DNA of 64,000 nt from Janibacter limosus (GTDB lineage: Bacteria > Actinomycetota > Actinomycetes > Actinomycetales > Dermatophilaceae): positions 2,170,001 to 2,234,000 of the forward strand of contig NZ_CP036164.1 in NCBI RefSeq assembly GCF_004295485.1. The letters run 5' to 3'. The translations under genes and the position numbers were made by a program. Of this stretch, positions 26,382 to 34,596 are shown piece after piece (position 1 is the stretch's first letter; every line of letters starts with the position of its first letter). Below the pieces are notes generated by a model that searched no databases, had not been told where the DNA came from, and saw nothing but the letters and a program-made list of their open reading frames with translations.

Positions 26382-28111
26382 GCTGCCTCCTCCCGTGCTG
26401 CTTGGCTCTCGACGATCTCGACATAGGTCGGGCAGCTCGCGAGGAGCTCCTCGTGGGTGCCGTCGCCGACGACCCGGCCGTCGTCGAGGACGACGATGTG
26501 GTCGGCGTCGATGATCGAGGACACCCGTTGTGCGACGACGAGGACGACGCTGTCGGCGACCACGGGACGAAGGGCGGCGCGCAGCCTGGCATCGGTCGTC
26601 AGGTCGAGCGCCGAGAAGGCGTCGTCGAGCAGGTAGATCGCCGGGCGACGCACGAGGGCCCGCGCGATGGACAGACGCTGCCGCTGACCGCCCGAGAGGT
26701 TGGTGCCGCCCTGGGCGATCGGCGAGTCGAGACCCAGCTCGAGGTCGCGCACGAAGTCCTCGGCCTGGGCGATCCGCAGCGCGTCCCAGAGCTCGTCGTC
26801 GCTCGCCTCCGGCCGCCCCTGACGCAGGTTGGTGGCGATGGTGCCGGTGAAGAGGAAGGGCTTCTGCGGGACGACGGCGATGGTGCCCCACAGCGCGTCG
26901 GGGTCGAGCTCGCGCACGTCGACGCCGCCGACGAGCACGCGCCCGCCGGTCACGTCGTGCAGCCGAGGCACGAGGTCGAGCAGGGTGGTCTTGCCCGCGC
27001 CGGTCGAGCCGATGATCGCCGTGGTGCGCCCGGGCTGGGCCCGCAGGCTCACGTCGCACAGCACCGGCGAGTCGGCGCCCGGGTAGGAGAACTCGACGTC
27101 CTCGAGCACCACGTCGGGACGGGCCTGCGCCATCGGCAGCGGGTCGCTCGGCGGCACGACGCTGGACCGGGTCGAGAGCACCTCGTCGATGCGTCCGGCC
27201 GAGACGGCGGCGCGCGGGATCATCATCGACATGAAGGTCGCCATCATCACCGACATGAGGATCTGCATGAGATACGTCATGAAGGCCGTCATGGACCCGA
27301 TCTGCATCTGGCCGCTGTCGATGCGCTGGGCGCCGAACCACAGGACCGCGACGGTCGAGAGGTTGAGGATGACCATGACGATCGGGAAGGCGAGCGACAT
27401 CAGGCGGCCGACCGCGATCGCCGACCCCGTGTACTCGGTGTTGGCCACCTCGAAGCGCTCGCGCTCGCTCCCTTCGCGCACGAAGGCCCGCACCACGCGC
27501 ACCCCGGTGATCTGCTCACGCAGGATCCGGTTGACCGTGTCGACGCTGGTCTGCATGCGTCGGAAGTTGGGGATCATCGCCCGGATGACCAGGCCGACCG
27601 AGACGGCGAGCAGCGGCACCGCGACGGCCACGAGCCAGCTGAGACCGACGTCCTCGCGCAGCGCCATGATGACGCCGCCGATCATCATCATCGGCGCGGT
27701 GACCATCATTGTCAGCGCCACGTTGGTGACCAGCTGCACCTGGGTGACGTCGTTGGTCGTCCGCGAGATGAGCGTCGGCGCCCCGAAGCGGGCGACCTCT
27801 TGGGCGCTGAAGCTGCCCACTCGCGAGAACACGGCGGCTCGCAGCCGGGCGGCCATGCCGGCGGACAGGCCGGCGCCGATCCAGGTCGCGGCGATGGTGG
27901 TGATGATCTGCAGGACGGAGACCGCGAGCATCAGCCCGCCGTGGCCCACGATGTAGCTGGTGTTGCCGGTCGCGACACCGTTGTCGATGATCTCGCCGTT
28001 GAGGCTGGGCAGGTAGAGGGAGGCGAGGGTCGCGGTCAGTTGCAGGACGAGCAGCGTCGCGACCCGGCCGCCGGTGCCGCTGAGGTGGTTGCGGACGAGG
28101 CGTAGGAGCAC
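26378..28111 (-). CDS. ABC exporter subunit with degenerate catalytic site
   Basis: A 577-residue half-transporter with six membrane helices (about 15-310) and an ATPase domain with Walker A GSTGAGKTT and signature LSGGQRQR. Walker B reads YLLDDAFSALD, with Asp in place of the catalytic Glu, and the switch region reads VAQRVSS, with Gln in place of His. The site these residues serve should not hydrolyse ATP well, as in known heterodimeric exporters. The GTG at 28111 is chosen for family length and has AACAAT 6 nt upstream; a longer start 28 codons upstream lies in repeat DNA. Confidence 0.88.
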   Translation of the reverse strand: MLLRLVRNHLSGTGGRVATLLVLQLTATLASLYLPSLNGEIIDNGVATGNTSYIVGHGGLMLAVSVLQIITTIAATWIGAGLSAGMAARLRAAVFSRVGSFSAQEVARFGAPTLISRTTNDVTQVQLVTNVALTMMVTAPMMMIGGVIMALREDVGLSWLVAVAVPLLAVSVGLVIRAMIPNFRRMQTSVDTVNRILREQITGVRVVRAFVREGSERERFEVANTEYTGSAIAVGRLMSLAFPIVMVILNLSTVAVLWFGAQRIDSGQMQIGSMTAFMTYLMQILMSVMMATFMSMMIPRAAVSAGRIDEVLSTRSSVVPPSDPLPMAQARPDVVLEDVEFSYPGADSPVLCDVSLRAQPGRTTAIIGSTGAGKTTLLDLVPRLHDVTGGRVLVGGVDVRELDPDALWGTIAVVPQKPFLFTGTIATNLRQGRPEASDDELWDALRIAQAEDFVRDLELGLDSPIAQGGTNLSGGQRQRLSIARALVRRPAIYLLDDAFSALDLTTDARLRAALRPVVADSVVLVVAQRVSSIIDADHIVVLDDGRVVGDGTHEELLASCPTYVEIVESQAAREEAA

Positions 28112-28162
28112 TCGATGATTGTTGCACCGTGCAGGCTTCTGCCCAACCGGATTGCCCGCCGG

Positions 28163-28234
28163 TCCCTGAGGAGGCCAGTCCGCGACCTCGACCACCGATC
28201 CCTGAGGAGGCCGCCCGCGGCCGTCACGAAGGGA
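28163..28234 (+). repeat. Palindromic repeat family 3, two copies
   Basis: TCCCTGAGGAGGCC appears at 28163 and 28199. The second copy continues into GCCCGCGGCCGTCACGAAGGGA, so its ends TCCCT and AGGGA pair. Related copies are at 31355 and 31394. Confidence 0.7.
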
Positions 28235-28240
28235 GGACCC

Positions 28241-28525
28241 TCACCGTCCGTAGCGCCCCTGGTCGCGGGCCTGCCAGCACCGCGAGTGCCAGTGCCGACG
28301 GTCGTCCGCTCCCCCGAGTCCGTCGTCGGGCCAGACCACGACGTGCGGGGTGCCCGGCTGGATCTCGTGGGTGCACCCCGGGCAGGTGTAGACGCGCGTC
28401 GACGTCTGCCCGGTCAGCCGGCGCACGATCCATGCCCGCCCCATCCACGTCTCCCGCGTCTGCGGGGAGCCTCCGAGAGCGAGCGGACGGTGCTCGTCCC
28501 GACGGCGGCGGTTGGACCTGGGCAT
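28241..28525 (-). CDS. Small zinc-ribbon-like conserved actinobacterial protein
   Basis: A 94-residue basic protein with TYRCPGC-type motif (here VYTCPGCTHEI) and HWHSRCW about 40 residues later, a likely Cys2-His-Cys zinc site. Its counterparts in Streptomyces are often labelled ATP/GTP-binding protein without experimental support. The ATG at 28525 has GAGACT 6 nt upstream on the minus strand, favouring it over a start 11 codons upstream. The gene stands alone before the divergent DUF421 gene. Confidence 0.65.
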   Translation of the reverse strand: MPRSNRRRRDEHRPLALGGSPQTRETWMGRAWIVRRLTGQTSTRVYTCPGCTHEIQPGTPHVVVWPDDGLGGADDRRHWHSRCWQARDQGRYGR

Positions 28526-28599
28526 GGGTCCAGTCTCGCAAATGTCCTGAGGCACCATGGGCCACGCCGCTGACTCACCTGACGGATCGAGGACCCCCC

Positions 28600-29166
28600 G
28601 TGTACGACCTGCTCTGGATCAGCCCGCTCGAGGCCCTGGCCGTGGCGACCGCCACGTCGGGGATGTACCTCGCGATGGTGGTGCTGGTGCGCATCCTGGG
28701 TCAGCGCGTGCTGTCGGGCATGTCCAGCTTCGACCTCATCGCCGTCATCGGCTTCGGCTCGATCATCGGGCGGGCGGCCCTCGGTCAGGCACCCGTGCTC
28801 GGCGGGGGCTTGGTGGCGCTGGTGACGCTCGTCGTCGTCCAGGGGCTCTTCGGGATGCTGCGCCGTCGTGGGTGGGTCCAGCACGCCGTCGTCAACGCTC
28901 CGGTCCTGCTCATGGCCGGGCCCCGCGTCATCGAGGAGCACATGCGCCGCTGCCACGTGCTGCCCGGGGAGCTCCAGTCCCGTCTGCGGCTGGCCGGTGT
29001 CAGCCGATACGAACAGGTCGTGGCAGTGATCTTCGAGCCCTCAGGCACGATCAGCGTCCTGCGCCGCGGCGAGCAGATCGATCCGCTGCTGCTCAGCGGC
29101 GTCGTCGGCGCCGCCCTGGTCCCTGAGGACCTGCTGATCGACCGTCCCCATCCGCCCTCGGAGTGA
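28600..29166 (+). CDS. DUF421 (YetF-like) membrane protein
   Basis: A 188-residue protein with three N-terminal helices (about 10-30, 42-60 and 68-88; LGQRVLSGMSSFDLIAVIGFG is characteristic, quoted here as SSFDLIAVIGFGSIIGRA) and a soluble C-terminal domain beginning near HAVVNAPVLLM. YetF/YrbG proteins of Bacillus are membrane proteins of poorly known function linked to spore germination in some cases. The GTG at 28600 is preceded by GAGGA and gives the normal family N-terminus. Confidence 0.8.
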   Translation: MYDLLWISPLEALAVATATSGMYLAMVVLVRILGQRVLSGMSSFDLIAVIGFGSIIGRAALGQAPVLGGGLVALVTLVVVQGLFGMLRRRGWVQHAVVNAPVLLMAGPRVIEEHMRRCHVLPGELQSRLRLAGVSRYEQVVAVIFEPSGTISVLRRGEQIDPLLLSGVVGAALVPEDLLIDRPHPPSE

Positions 29167-29232
29167 GACAGGGCGGGCTGGCCGGGACGAACTGGGCCGG
29201 ACCGTCCTCGGTACCCGGGTCCAGGCTGTGCA

Positions 29233-29301
29233 CACACAAGGGACTCCCGGTGCAATCTGTGGCGGAGTCCGCCACGAGATGCACCAGGAGTCCCTCGTGT
29301 G
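29233..29301. terminator. Long bidirectional terminator hairpin
   Basis: CACACAAGGGACTCC (29233-29247) pairs with 29287-29301 at 14 of 15 positions; GGTGCA/TGCACC and TGGCGG/CCGCCA continue the stem toward the loop. It lies between the convergent DUF421 and 3-hydroxyacyl-CoA dehydrogenase genes. Confidence 0.8.
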
Positions 29302-29308
29302 ATCAGGC

Positions 29309-30517
29309 TCAGTAGGAGCGGAAGCCCTCACCGGTCTTGCGACCGAGCTTGCCCGCAGCAACGACCTCGCGCAGCAGCGGCGCGGGGGTCAGGGACTCGT
29401 GCTCGAACTCGGCGAGCAGCTCCTCCTCGATGGCCAGGGCCACGTCGTTGCCGACGACGTCGAGGAGCGCGAAGGGACCCATCGGGTAGCCGTAGTGCTC
29501 GGTGATGGCGCCGTCGATGACGTCCAGCTCGGCGCCGTCCTCGTGCGCCTTGATGGCGTCGTTGAGGTAGGGGAAGAGCAGCGCGTTGACGATGAAGCCG
29601 GAGCGGTCGGCGCAGCTGACGGCGACCTTGCGGGTGCTGCGGCACAGGTCCTGGACGGTGTCGAGGACGTCCTGGCCGGTGCTCGGGTGGTTGATGACCT
29701 CGACGAGCTTCATCACCGGTGCCGGGTTGAAGAAGTGCATGCCGACGACGTCCTGCGGGCGCTTGGTCTGCGCCGCGAGGTCGGCGATGGACAGCGACGA
29801 GGTGGTCGTGGCGAGCACGGCGCCGGGCTTGCAGATGCGGTCCAGGTCGGCGAAGAGCTGGTTCTTGATGCCGATCTCCTCGGCGATGGCCTCGACGACG
29901 ATGTCGACGTCACCGAGCGCCTCGCGCTCGGTGGAGCCGGTGAGGCGGCCGAGGATCGCGTCGGCGTCACCCTGCTCGAGCCGGCCCTTGGTGACCTGAC
30001 GGCCGAGGTTCTTGGCGATCTTGGCGGCGACGGCGTCGATCTTGTCCTGGCTGCGCGCGATGTAGGTGACGGGGAACCCGTTGGCGGCGAAGACCTCGAT
30101 CATGCCGGTCGCCATCGTGCCGGAGCCGACGACACCGACGGTCTTGATCGGGCGGGCGTCGCCCTGGCCGGTCTTGGCGGGGGTGAGCTCGTCGTCGACG
30201 ACCTCGTCGCCCTCGTAGGTGTAGAAGCCCTTCCCGGCGGCCTTGCCGGTGCGCCCCTCGGAGATCAGCCGCTCGATGGCGGGGTTGGGCTGGTGGCGCG
30301 GGTCGCCGGTCTCGGCGAACCGAGCGGCCAGCGCGTCGCGGACGCTCTCGAGACCGAGCTCGTCGATGACGGTGAGGGGGCCCTTGGGCAGGCCGCAGCC
30401 GAACCGCATGCCGTTGTCGACGTCCTCACGGGACGCGTACTTCTCCTCGAACATCGAGGCGGCGTGGTTCAGGTACGGGAAGACGAGGGCGTCGGCGAGG
30501 GCGCGGGAGTCAGACAT
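29309..30517 (-). CDS. 3-hydroxybutyryl-CoA dehydrogenase with an extra N-terminal 3HCDH_C domain
   Basis: A 402-residue enzyme oxidising or reducing 3-hydroxyacyl-CoA/acetoacetyl-CoA. The order is unusual: residues 1-100 form a C-terminal-type 3HCDH domain (ALVFPYLNHAASMFEEKYAS, CGLPKGPLTVIDELG), then the Rossmann domain (about 118-300, VGVVGSGTMATGMIEVF, with the catalytic His in MHFFNPAPVMKLVEV), then a second 3HCDH_C domain (FPYLNDAIKA, GYPMGPFALLDVVG). It likely supplies 3-hydroxybutyryl-CoA upstream of Ccr. GATAGT lies 7 nt before the ATG at 30517; a GTG three codons upstream (30526) is possible. Confidence 0.9.
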   Translation of the reverse strand: MSDSRALADALVFPYLNHAASMFEEKYASREDVDNGMRFGCGLPKGPLTVIDELGLESVRDALAARFAETGDPRHQPNPAIERLISEGRTGKAAGKGFYTYEGDEVVDDELTPAKTGQGDARPIKTVGVVGSGTMATGMIEVFAANGFPVTYIARSQDKIDAVAAKIAKNLGRQVTKGRLEQGDADAILGRLTGSTEREALGDVDIVVEAIAEEIGIKNQLFADLDRICKPGAVLATTTSSLSIADLAAQTKRPQDVVGMHFFNPAPVMKLVEVINHPSTGQDVLDTVQDLCRSTRKVAVSCADRSGFIVNALLFPYLNDAIKAHEDGAELDVIDGAITEHYGYPMGPFALLDVVGNDVALAIEEELLAEFEHESLTPAPLLREVVAAGKLGRKTGEGFRSY

Positions 30518-30624
30518 GACAGGCACTATCGCAGTCCGGATGACCCGCTGGTAGGGGTTCGCGGCGTGACGGTCCGCACAGGACGATCACGACACAATTC
30601 CCTTGTGCGCGTAGGGTCTGCGGG

Positions 30625-31320
30625 GTGCGAGTGGTGATTGCGACCTGCAGCGTCGATTACGAGGGGCGGCTGAACGCCCACCTGCCCCTGGCGACCCGTC
30701 TGCTCATCGTCAAGGCGGACGGATCGGTGCTGATCCACAGTGACGGCGGCTCCTACAAGCCGCTGAACTGGATGGCGCCCCCGTGCTCCATGGCCGAGAT
30801 CGAGCCGGACGAGACCGAGGTCACCGAGGGGGTGACCGCAGTGTGGAATGTGCAGCACGCCAAGAACGAGGACCGCCTGCGGGTGAAGCTCCACGAGATC
30901 CACCACGACTCGGCCCACGAGCTGGGCGTCGATCCCGGCCTGGTCAAGGACGGCGTCGAGGCCCACCTGCAAAAGCTGCTGGCCGAGCACATCGAGACCC
31001 TCGGCGACGGCTACACCCTGGTGCGCCGCGAGTACATGACGGCCATCGGCCCGGTCGACATCCTCGCCAGGGACGCGAAGGGGGTCTCCGTCGCCATCGA
31101 GATCAAGCGCCGCGGCGAGATCGACGGCGTCGAGCAGCTCACCCGCTACCTCGAGCTGATGAACCGCGACCCCGGGCTGCGTCCCGTCACGGGGGTCTTC
31201 GCCGCCCAGGTCATCAAGCCGCAGGCCCGCACGCTCGCCGAGGACCGCGGCATCCGTTGCGTCACCCTCGACTACGACGAGCTCAAGGGCATCGACACGA
31301 GCATGCACCGCCTCTTCTAG
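30625..31320 (+). CDS. nucS: Mismatch-specific endonuclease NucS (EndoMS)
   Basis: A 231-residue protein matching actinobacterial NucS, the nuclease of the non-canonical mismatch repair pathway that replaces MutS/MutL. The N-terminal beta domain begins [16 protein letters not shown]. The RecB-like nuclease core has GPVDILARD and [20 protein letters not shown] (D and ExK metal ligands). The C-terminus SMHRLF resembles the sliding-clamp-binding tail of the family. The GTG at 30625 has TAGGGT 7 nt upstream (30612-30617), so it is probably leaderless. Confidence 0.95.
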   Translation: MRVVIATCSVDYEGRLNAHLPLATRLLIVKADGSVLIHSDGGSYKPLNWMAPPCSMAEIEPDETEVTEGVTAVWNVQHAKNEDRLRVKLHEIHHDSAHELGVDPGLVKDGVEAHLQKLLAEHIETLGDGYTLVRREYMTAIGPVDILARDAKGVSVAIEIKRRGEIDGVEQLTRYLELMNRDPGLRPVTGVFAAQVIKPQARTLAEDRGIRCVTLDYDELKGIDTSMHRLF

Positions 31321-31329
31321 AGAGCGGGC

Positions 31330-31716
31330 TCAGTCCAGCTCCATCCTCACGAACGCTCCCTGAGGAGGGCGCTCAGCGCCCCTCCTCACGACCGCTCCCT
31401 GAGCAGGGCGCTCAGCGCCCGTCTCGAAGGGCGTCTCCCCCGCCCCCTCGGAGGTCAGGACGAGCACCGTCTCACCGCGGTGCAGGTCGGCGATCTCCCC
31501 CAGCACGACCCTGCCCGGCGTGGGCTCGGCGAGCCCGGGCTCGTCCTCCAGCGGCACGTCGAGCGTCTGCGCCAGCCGACCACCGACATCATCAGCGGGT
31601 GCCCGCACGACAGCCAGCACCCGCTCACCGGCGAGGGCTGCGACGAGCTCGTCGGCTCCCTTCGCGTCACGGGGTGAGGCGGCGACCAGCAGGATCGCCG
31701 GGCAGTGCAGGGGCAT
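31330..31716 (-). CDS. Hypothetical protein with a repeat-derived C-terminal tail
   Basis: A 128-residue protein. Residues 1-92 look like a compact alpha/beta domain (MPLHCPAILLVAASPRDAKGA, then GRVVLGEIADLHRGETVLVLT) of phosphohistidine-phosphatase-like appearance but lacking an RHG motif; I do not assign it. Residues from about 97 (TGAERPAQGAVVRRGAERPP) are encoded by two copies of palindromic repeat family 3, so the true functional end may be near residue 95. TAGTCT lies 6 nt before the ATG. It converges on nucS with a 9-bp gap. Confidence 0.5.
   Translation of the reverse strand: MPLHCPAILLVAASPRDAKGADELVAALAGERVLAVVRAPADDVGGRLAQTLDVPLEDEPGLAEPTPGRVVLGEIADLHRGETVLVLTSEGAGETPFETGAERPAQGAVVRRGAERPPQGAFVRMELD
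31355..31431 (-). repeat. Palindromic repeat family 3, two tandem copies within a coding region
   Basis: GCTCCCTGAGGAGGGCGCTC at 31355 and GCTCCCTGAGCAGGGCGCTC at 31394; each contains GGCGCT/AGCGCC arms, and the second ends GTCTCGAAGGG, whose AGGG pairs with the leading CCCT. Both are read in the 3' end of the hypothetical gene. Confidence 0.75.
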
Positions 31717-31739
31717 ACCTCGAGACTAGACCCGCCGGG

Positions 31740-32003
31740 TCAGACCAGGCTGAGGGCCAGCCCGATCGCGCACGGGATCATCGTGACGATGGCCCCGAGA
31801 CCACTCCCCCTCGTCGCGGGCGAAGGGAGGAGGAGCAGCAGGCAGCTGACCGCGGCGATGATGCCGATCGCGACCAACCCGCCGAGCGCGAGGTCAGCGA
31901 GGACCCCCGTCAGCAGCAGCGCGAGGAGGGTCCACACGATCGCCGCGGCAGGGACCGCCGCGACCGCGTGGCCCCAGGAGACCGATCGGCCCCGGCCGCT
32001 CAC
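31740..32003 (-). CDS. Small three-helix membrane protein
   Basis: An 87-residue hydrophobic protein with helices at about 12-32, 38-60 and 66-86 (AAIVWTLLALLLTGVLA, GGLVAIGIIAAVSCLLLLL, IVTMIPCAIGLALSLV). There is no family assignment. The GTG start overlaps the mutase stop by 4 bp (GTGA), so it is the second cistron of the mutase transcript; a functional link is not evident. Confidence 0.6.
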   Translation of the reverse strand: MSGRGRSVSWGHAVAAVPAAAIVWTLLALLLTGVLADLALGGLVAIGIIAAVSCLLLLLPSPATRGSGLGAIVTMIPCAIGLALSLV

Positions 32004-34087
32004 GCGTCCGTGGTCTCGAGCGCGGGCAGGCCCCTGTTGTCGCGGATGATGTCGAGGAAGCGCCCCATGATCTCGTTGAGGCCGAAGTCCTTGGGCGTGA
32101 AGACCGCCGCCACCCCCATCTCGCGCAGCTTGGCCGCGTCCGACTCGGGGATGATGCCGCCGACGATGACCGGGATGTCGCCCGCGCCCTGTGCCTTCAG
32201 GCCCTCGATCACGTCGGGGACGAGCTCCATGTGCGAGCCGGAGAGGATCGAGACGCCGACGAGGTCGACGTCCTCGGCCACGGCGGCAGAGACGATCTGG
32301 TCGGGGGTCAGGCGGATGCCCTGGTAGATGACCTCGAAGCCGGCGTCACGCGCCCGCACCGCGATCTGCTCGGCGCCGTTGGAGTGGCCGTCCAGGCCCG
32401 GCTTGCCCACGAGCACGCGCAGGCTGCCACCGAGCTCTTCGCTGGTGGCCCGGACCCGGTCGCGCACTGCGGCGAGGTCCGCGGACCCGCCGGAGGCGAC
32501 GCCCACGGAGCCGGAGACACCGGTCGGTGCGCGGAACTCGCCGAAGACCTCGCGCAGGGCCTGGGCCCACTCGCCGACGGTGACACCCGCGCGGGCGCAG
32601 ACCATGGACGCCTCGAAGAGGTTGTCCGTGGTGGCCGCGATCTCCTTGAGCCGCTCCAGCGAGTCCGTGGCCGCCTTGGCGCCCTCCGGGTCGGCGTCGC
32701 GCTGGGTGCGCCAGGCGCGCACGGCCTCGATGGCCTTGGCCTCCACGTCCGCGTCGACCGTCTGGATCGCCGTGTCGAGGTCGGCGGTCAGCGGATTGGG
32801 CTCGGTGGTCTCGAACTTGTTGACGCCGACGACGATGTCCTCGCCAGCCTCGATGCGCTGACGGCGCAGGGAGTGGCTCGCGACGAGGGCGTTCTTCATG
32901 TACCCCGACTCGACGGCCGGGACGGCGCCGCCCATGTCCTGGATGCGCTCGATCTCGGCCTTGGCGCCCTCGACCAGCTCGGCGACCTTCTTCTCCACGA
33001 CGGGCGAGCCGGCGAAGAGGTCGTCGTACTCGAGCAGGTCGGACTCGAAGGCCAGGACCTGCTGCAGGCGCAGCGCCCACTGCTGGTCCCACGGGCGCGG
33101 CAGGCCGAGGGCTTCGTTCCACGCGGGGAGCTGCACCGCGCGGGCGCGGGCGTCCTTGCTCAGGGTGACCGCGAGCATCTCGAGGACGATCCGCTGGACG
33201 TTGTTCTCCGGCTGCGCCTCGGTCAGGCCCAGGCTGTTGACCTGGACGCCGTAGCGGAACCGGCGCTGCTTGGCGTCGGTGACGCCGTAGCGCTCGCGGC
33301 AGATCTCGTCCCACAGCTCGACGAAGGCGCGCATCTTGCACATCTCCTCGACGAAGCGCACCCCGGCGTTGACGAAGAAGGAGATGCGGGCGACGACCTT
33401 GCCGAACTCCTCCTCAGGCACCCGGCCGGAGTCGCGGACGGCGTCGAGGACCGCGAGCGCGGTCGACATGGAGTAGGCGATCTCCTGGACGGGGGTCGCC
33501 CCCGCCTCCTGCAGGTGGTAGCTGCAGATGTTGATCGGGTTCCACTTGGGGATCTCGTTCACCGTGTAGGTGACCATGTCGGTGATCAGCCGCATCGAGG
33601 GAGCCGGCGGGAAGACATAGGTCCCGCGGCTCAGGTACTCCTTGATGATGTCGTTCTGCGTCGTGCCGGCCAGGCGCGCGCGCACCTCGGCCGGGTCCTG
33701 GCCGGCGGCCTCGGCCTGCTCCTCGGCGGCGACCTGGTACATCGCGAGCATGTACATCGCGACCGCGTTGATCGTCATCGAGGTGTTCATCTCGTCCAGC
33801 GGGATCTGGTCGAAGAGACGGCGCATGTCCCCGATGTGGCTGATCGGCACGCCGACCTTGCCGACCTCACCGCGGCTGAGCACGTGGTCGGGGTCGTAGC
33901 CGGTCTGCGTGGGCAGGTCGAAGGCCACGGACAGACCGGTCTGGCCCTTGGCCAGGTTGCGGCGGTAGAGCTCGTTGGACGCCGCGGCACTGGAGTGCCC
34001 GGCATAGGTGCGCATCACCCAGGGGCGGTCACGCTCGGGGCGCGCAGCCTCGGCTGCAGGGGTGGGGGCATCGATGCTGTCGGCCAT
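32000..34087 (-). CDS. ecm: Ethylmalonyl-CoA mutase (MeaA)
   Basis: A 695-residue adenosylcobalamin-dependent mutase. The substrate barrel (about 20-530) has RTYAGHSSAAASNELYRRNL, LPTQTGYDPDH, GEVGKVGVPISHIGDM and the long block ending EAQPENNVQRIVLEML, matching Streptomyces MeaA/Ecm rather than the MutA/MutB pair. The B12 domain (about 560-690) has GLDGHSNGAEQIA, the DxHxxG base-off motif. It converts (2R)-ethylmalonyl-CoA to methylsuccinyl-CoA. TAACTT lies 6 nt before the ATG. Ccr, Mce, MeaB and cobalamin adenosyltransferase genes nearby support the role. Confidence 0.92.
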   Translation of the reverse strand: MADSIDAPTPAAEAARPERDRPWVMRTYAGHSSAAASNELYRRNLAKGQTGLSVAFDLPTQTGYDPDHVLSRGEVGKVGVPISHIGDMRRLFDQIPLDEMNTSMTINAVAMYMLAMYQVAAEEQAEAAGQDPAEVRARLAGTTQNDIIKEYLSRGTYVFPPAPSMRLITDMVTYTVNEIPKWNPINICSYHLQEAGATPVQEIAYSMSTALAVLDAVRDSGRVPEEEFGKVVARISFFVNAGVRFVEEMCKMRAFVELWDEICRERYGVTDAKQRRFRYGVQVNSLGLTEAQPENNVQRIVLEMLAVTLSKDARARAVQLPAWNEALGLPRPWDQQWALRLQQVLAFESDLLEYDDLFAGSPVVEKKVAELVEGAKAEIERIQDMGGAVPAVESGYMKNALVASHSLRRQRIEAGEDIVVGVNKFETTEPNPLTADLDTAIQTVDADVEAKAIEAVRAWRTQRDADPEGAKAATDSLERLKEIAATTDNLFEASMVCARAGVTVGEWAQALREVFGEFRAPTGVSGSVGVASGGSADLAAVRDRVRATSEELGGSLRVLVGKPGLDGHSNGAEQIAVRARDAGFEVIYQGIRLTPDQIVSAAVAEDVDLVGVSILSGSHMELVPDVIEGLKAQGAGDIPVIVGGIIPESDAAKLREMGVAAVFTPKDFGLNEIMGRFLDIIRDNRGLPALETTDA

Positions 34088-34211
34088 GGTGGCAAGTTAC
34101 CCTCGCGCCGCCTTGTGTCACAGGCCTGTCCGCGGTGAATACCGCCACACCGCCCGCCACCCCTCCCCGCGCCCAGTCCCTCGCGCCCCAGTCCCTCGCG
34201 CCCCAGACCCC

Positions 34212-34350
34212 GGTGGAGGTAAACGCGCGGACGAATCGTCAGCGAGTCGGCATCCACTCCCGATGACCGAGACCCGGATGGAGGTATACGCGCGGACGAC
34301 TCGTCGGCGAGTCGACATCCACCCAGGACGAAGGGAGATCCCCGCGCCTC
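34212..34350 (+). repeat. Family 2 repeat block A (two 47-bp palindromic units)
   Basis: Units at 34212 (GGTGGAGGTAAACGCGCGGA...) and 34278 (ATGGAGGTATACGCGCGGAC...) are followed by CAGGACGAAGGGAGATCC. In the second unit CGACTCG/CGAGTCG forms a perfect inner stem. The block is repeated 189 bp downstream with one substitution seen over 139 bp. Confidence 0.85.
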
Positions 34351-34400
34351 CTCCCCCGGTCGCCTTGGAGAGTGCCCACCGCGCCCGCGCCCCGGCCCCG

Positions 34401-34539
34401 GGTGGAGGTAAACGCGCGGACGAATCGTCAGCGAGTCGGCATCCACTCCCGATGACCCAGACCCGGATGGAGGTATACGCGCGGACGACTCGTCGGCGAG
34501 TCGACATCCACCCAGGACGAAGGGAGATCCCCGCGCCTC
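34401..34539 (+). repeat. Family 2 repeat block B (duplicate of block A)
   Basis: Same order of units and the same trailing CAGGACGAAGGGAGATCC as block A; the only difference seen is GACCGAGACCC versus GACCCAGACCC. The near-identity implies a recent duplication. Confidence 0.85.
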
Positions 34540-34596
34540 CTCGCGCCTCCTCCCCCGGTCACCTCGAAGGGAGCAGCCTCCAGCGCCCGAGGGGAG

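Larger units (their letters stand above)
34088..34596. other. 509-bp intergenic region filled with repeats
   Basis: Apart from the 50 bp of ecm promoter DNA it consists mainly of two near-identical 139-bp blocks (34212-34350 and 34401-34539) plus CCTCGCGCC tandem remnants. Short frames through it have repeat-derived composition only, and I see no gene. Confidence 0.7.

Noticed and set aside
24390..27341. One 983-residue ABC protein
   Set aside because: The upstream part of that frame is out-of-frame shadow of the second exporter subunit; the ATG at 26381 with ATGA overlap is the true start.
32000..34087. Methylmalonyl-CoA mutase large subunit
   Set aside because: Single-chain 695-residue layout and the N-terminal sequence match MeaA/ethylmalonyl-CoA mutase; no small subunit gene is adjacent.
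34100..34560. Small genes within the repeat-rich gap
   Set aside because: All frames consist of translated palindromic repeats, lack RBS support and have no conserved content.
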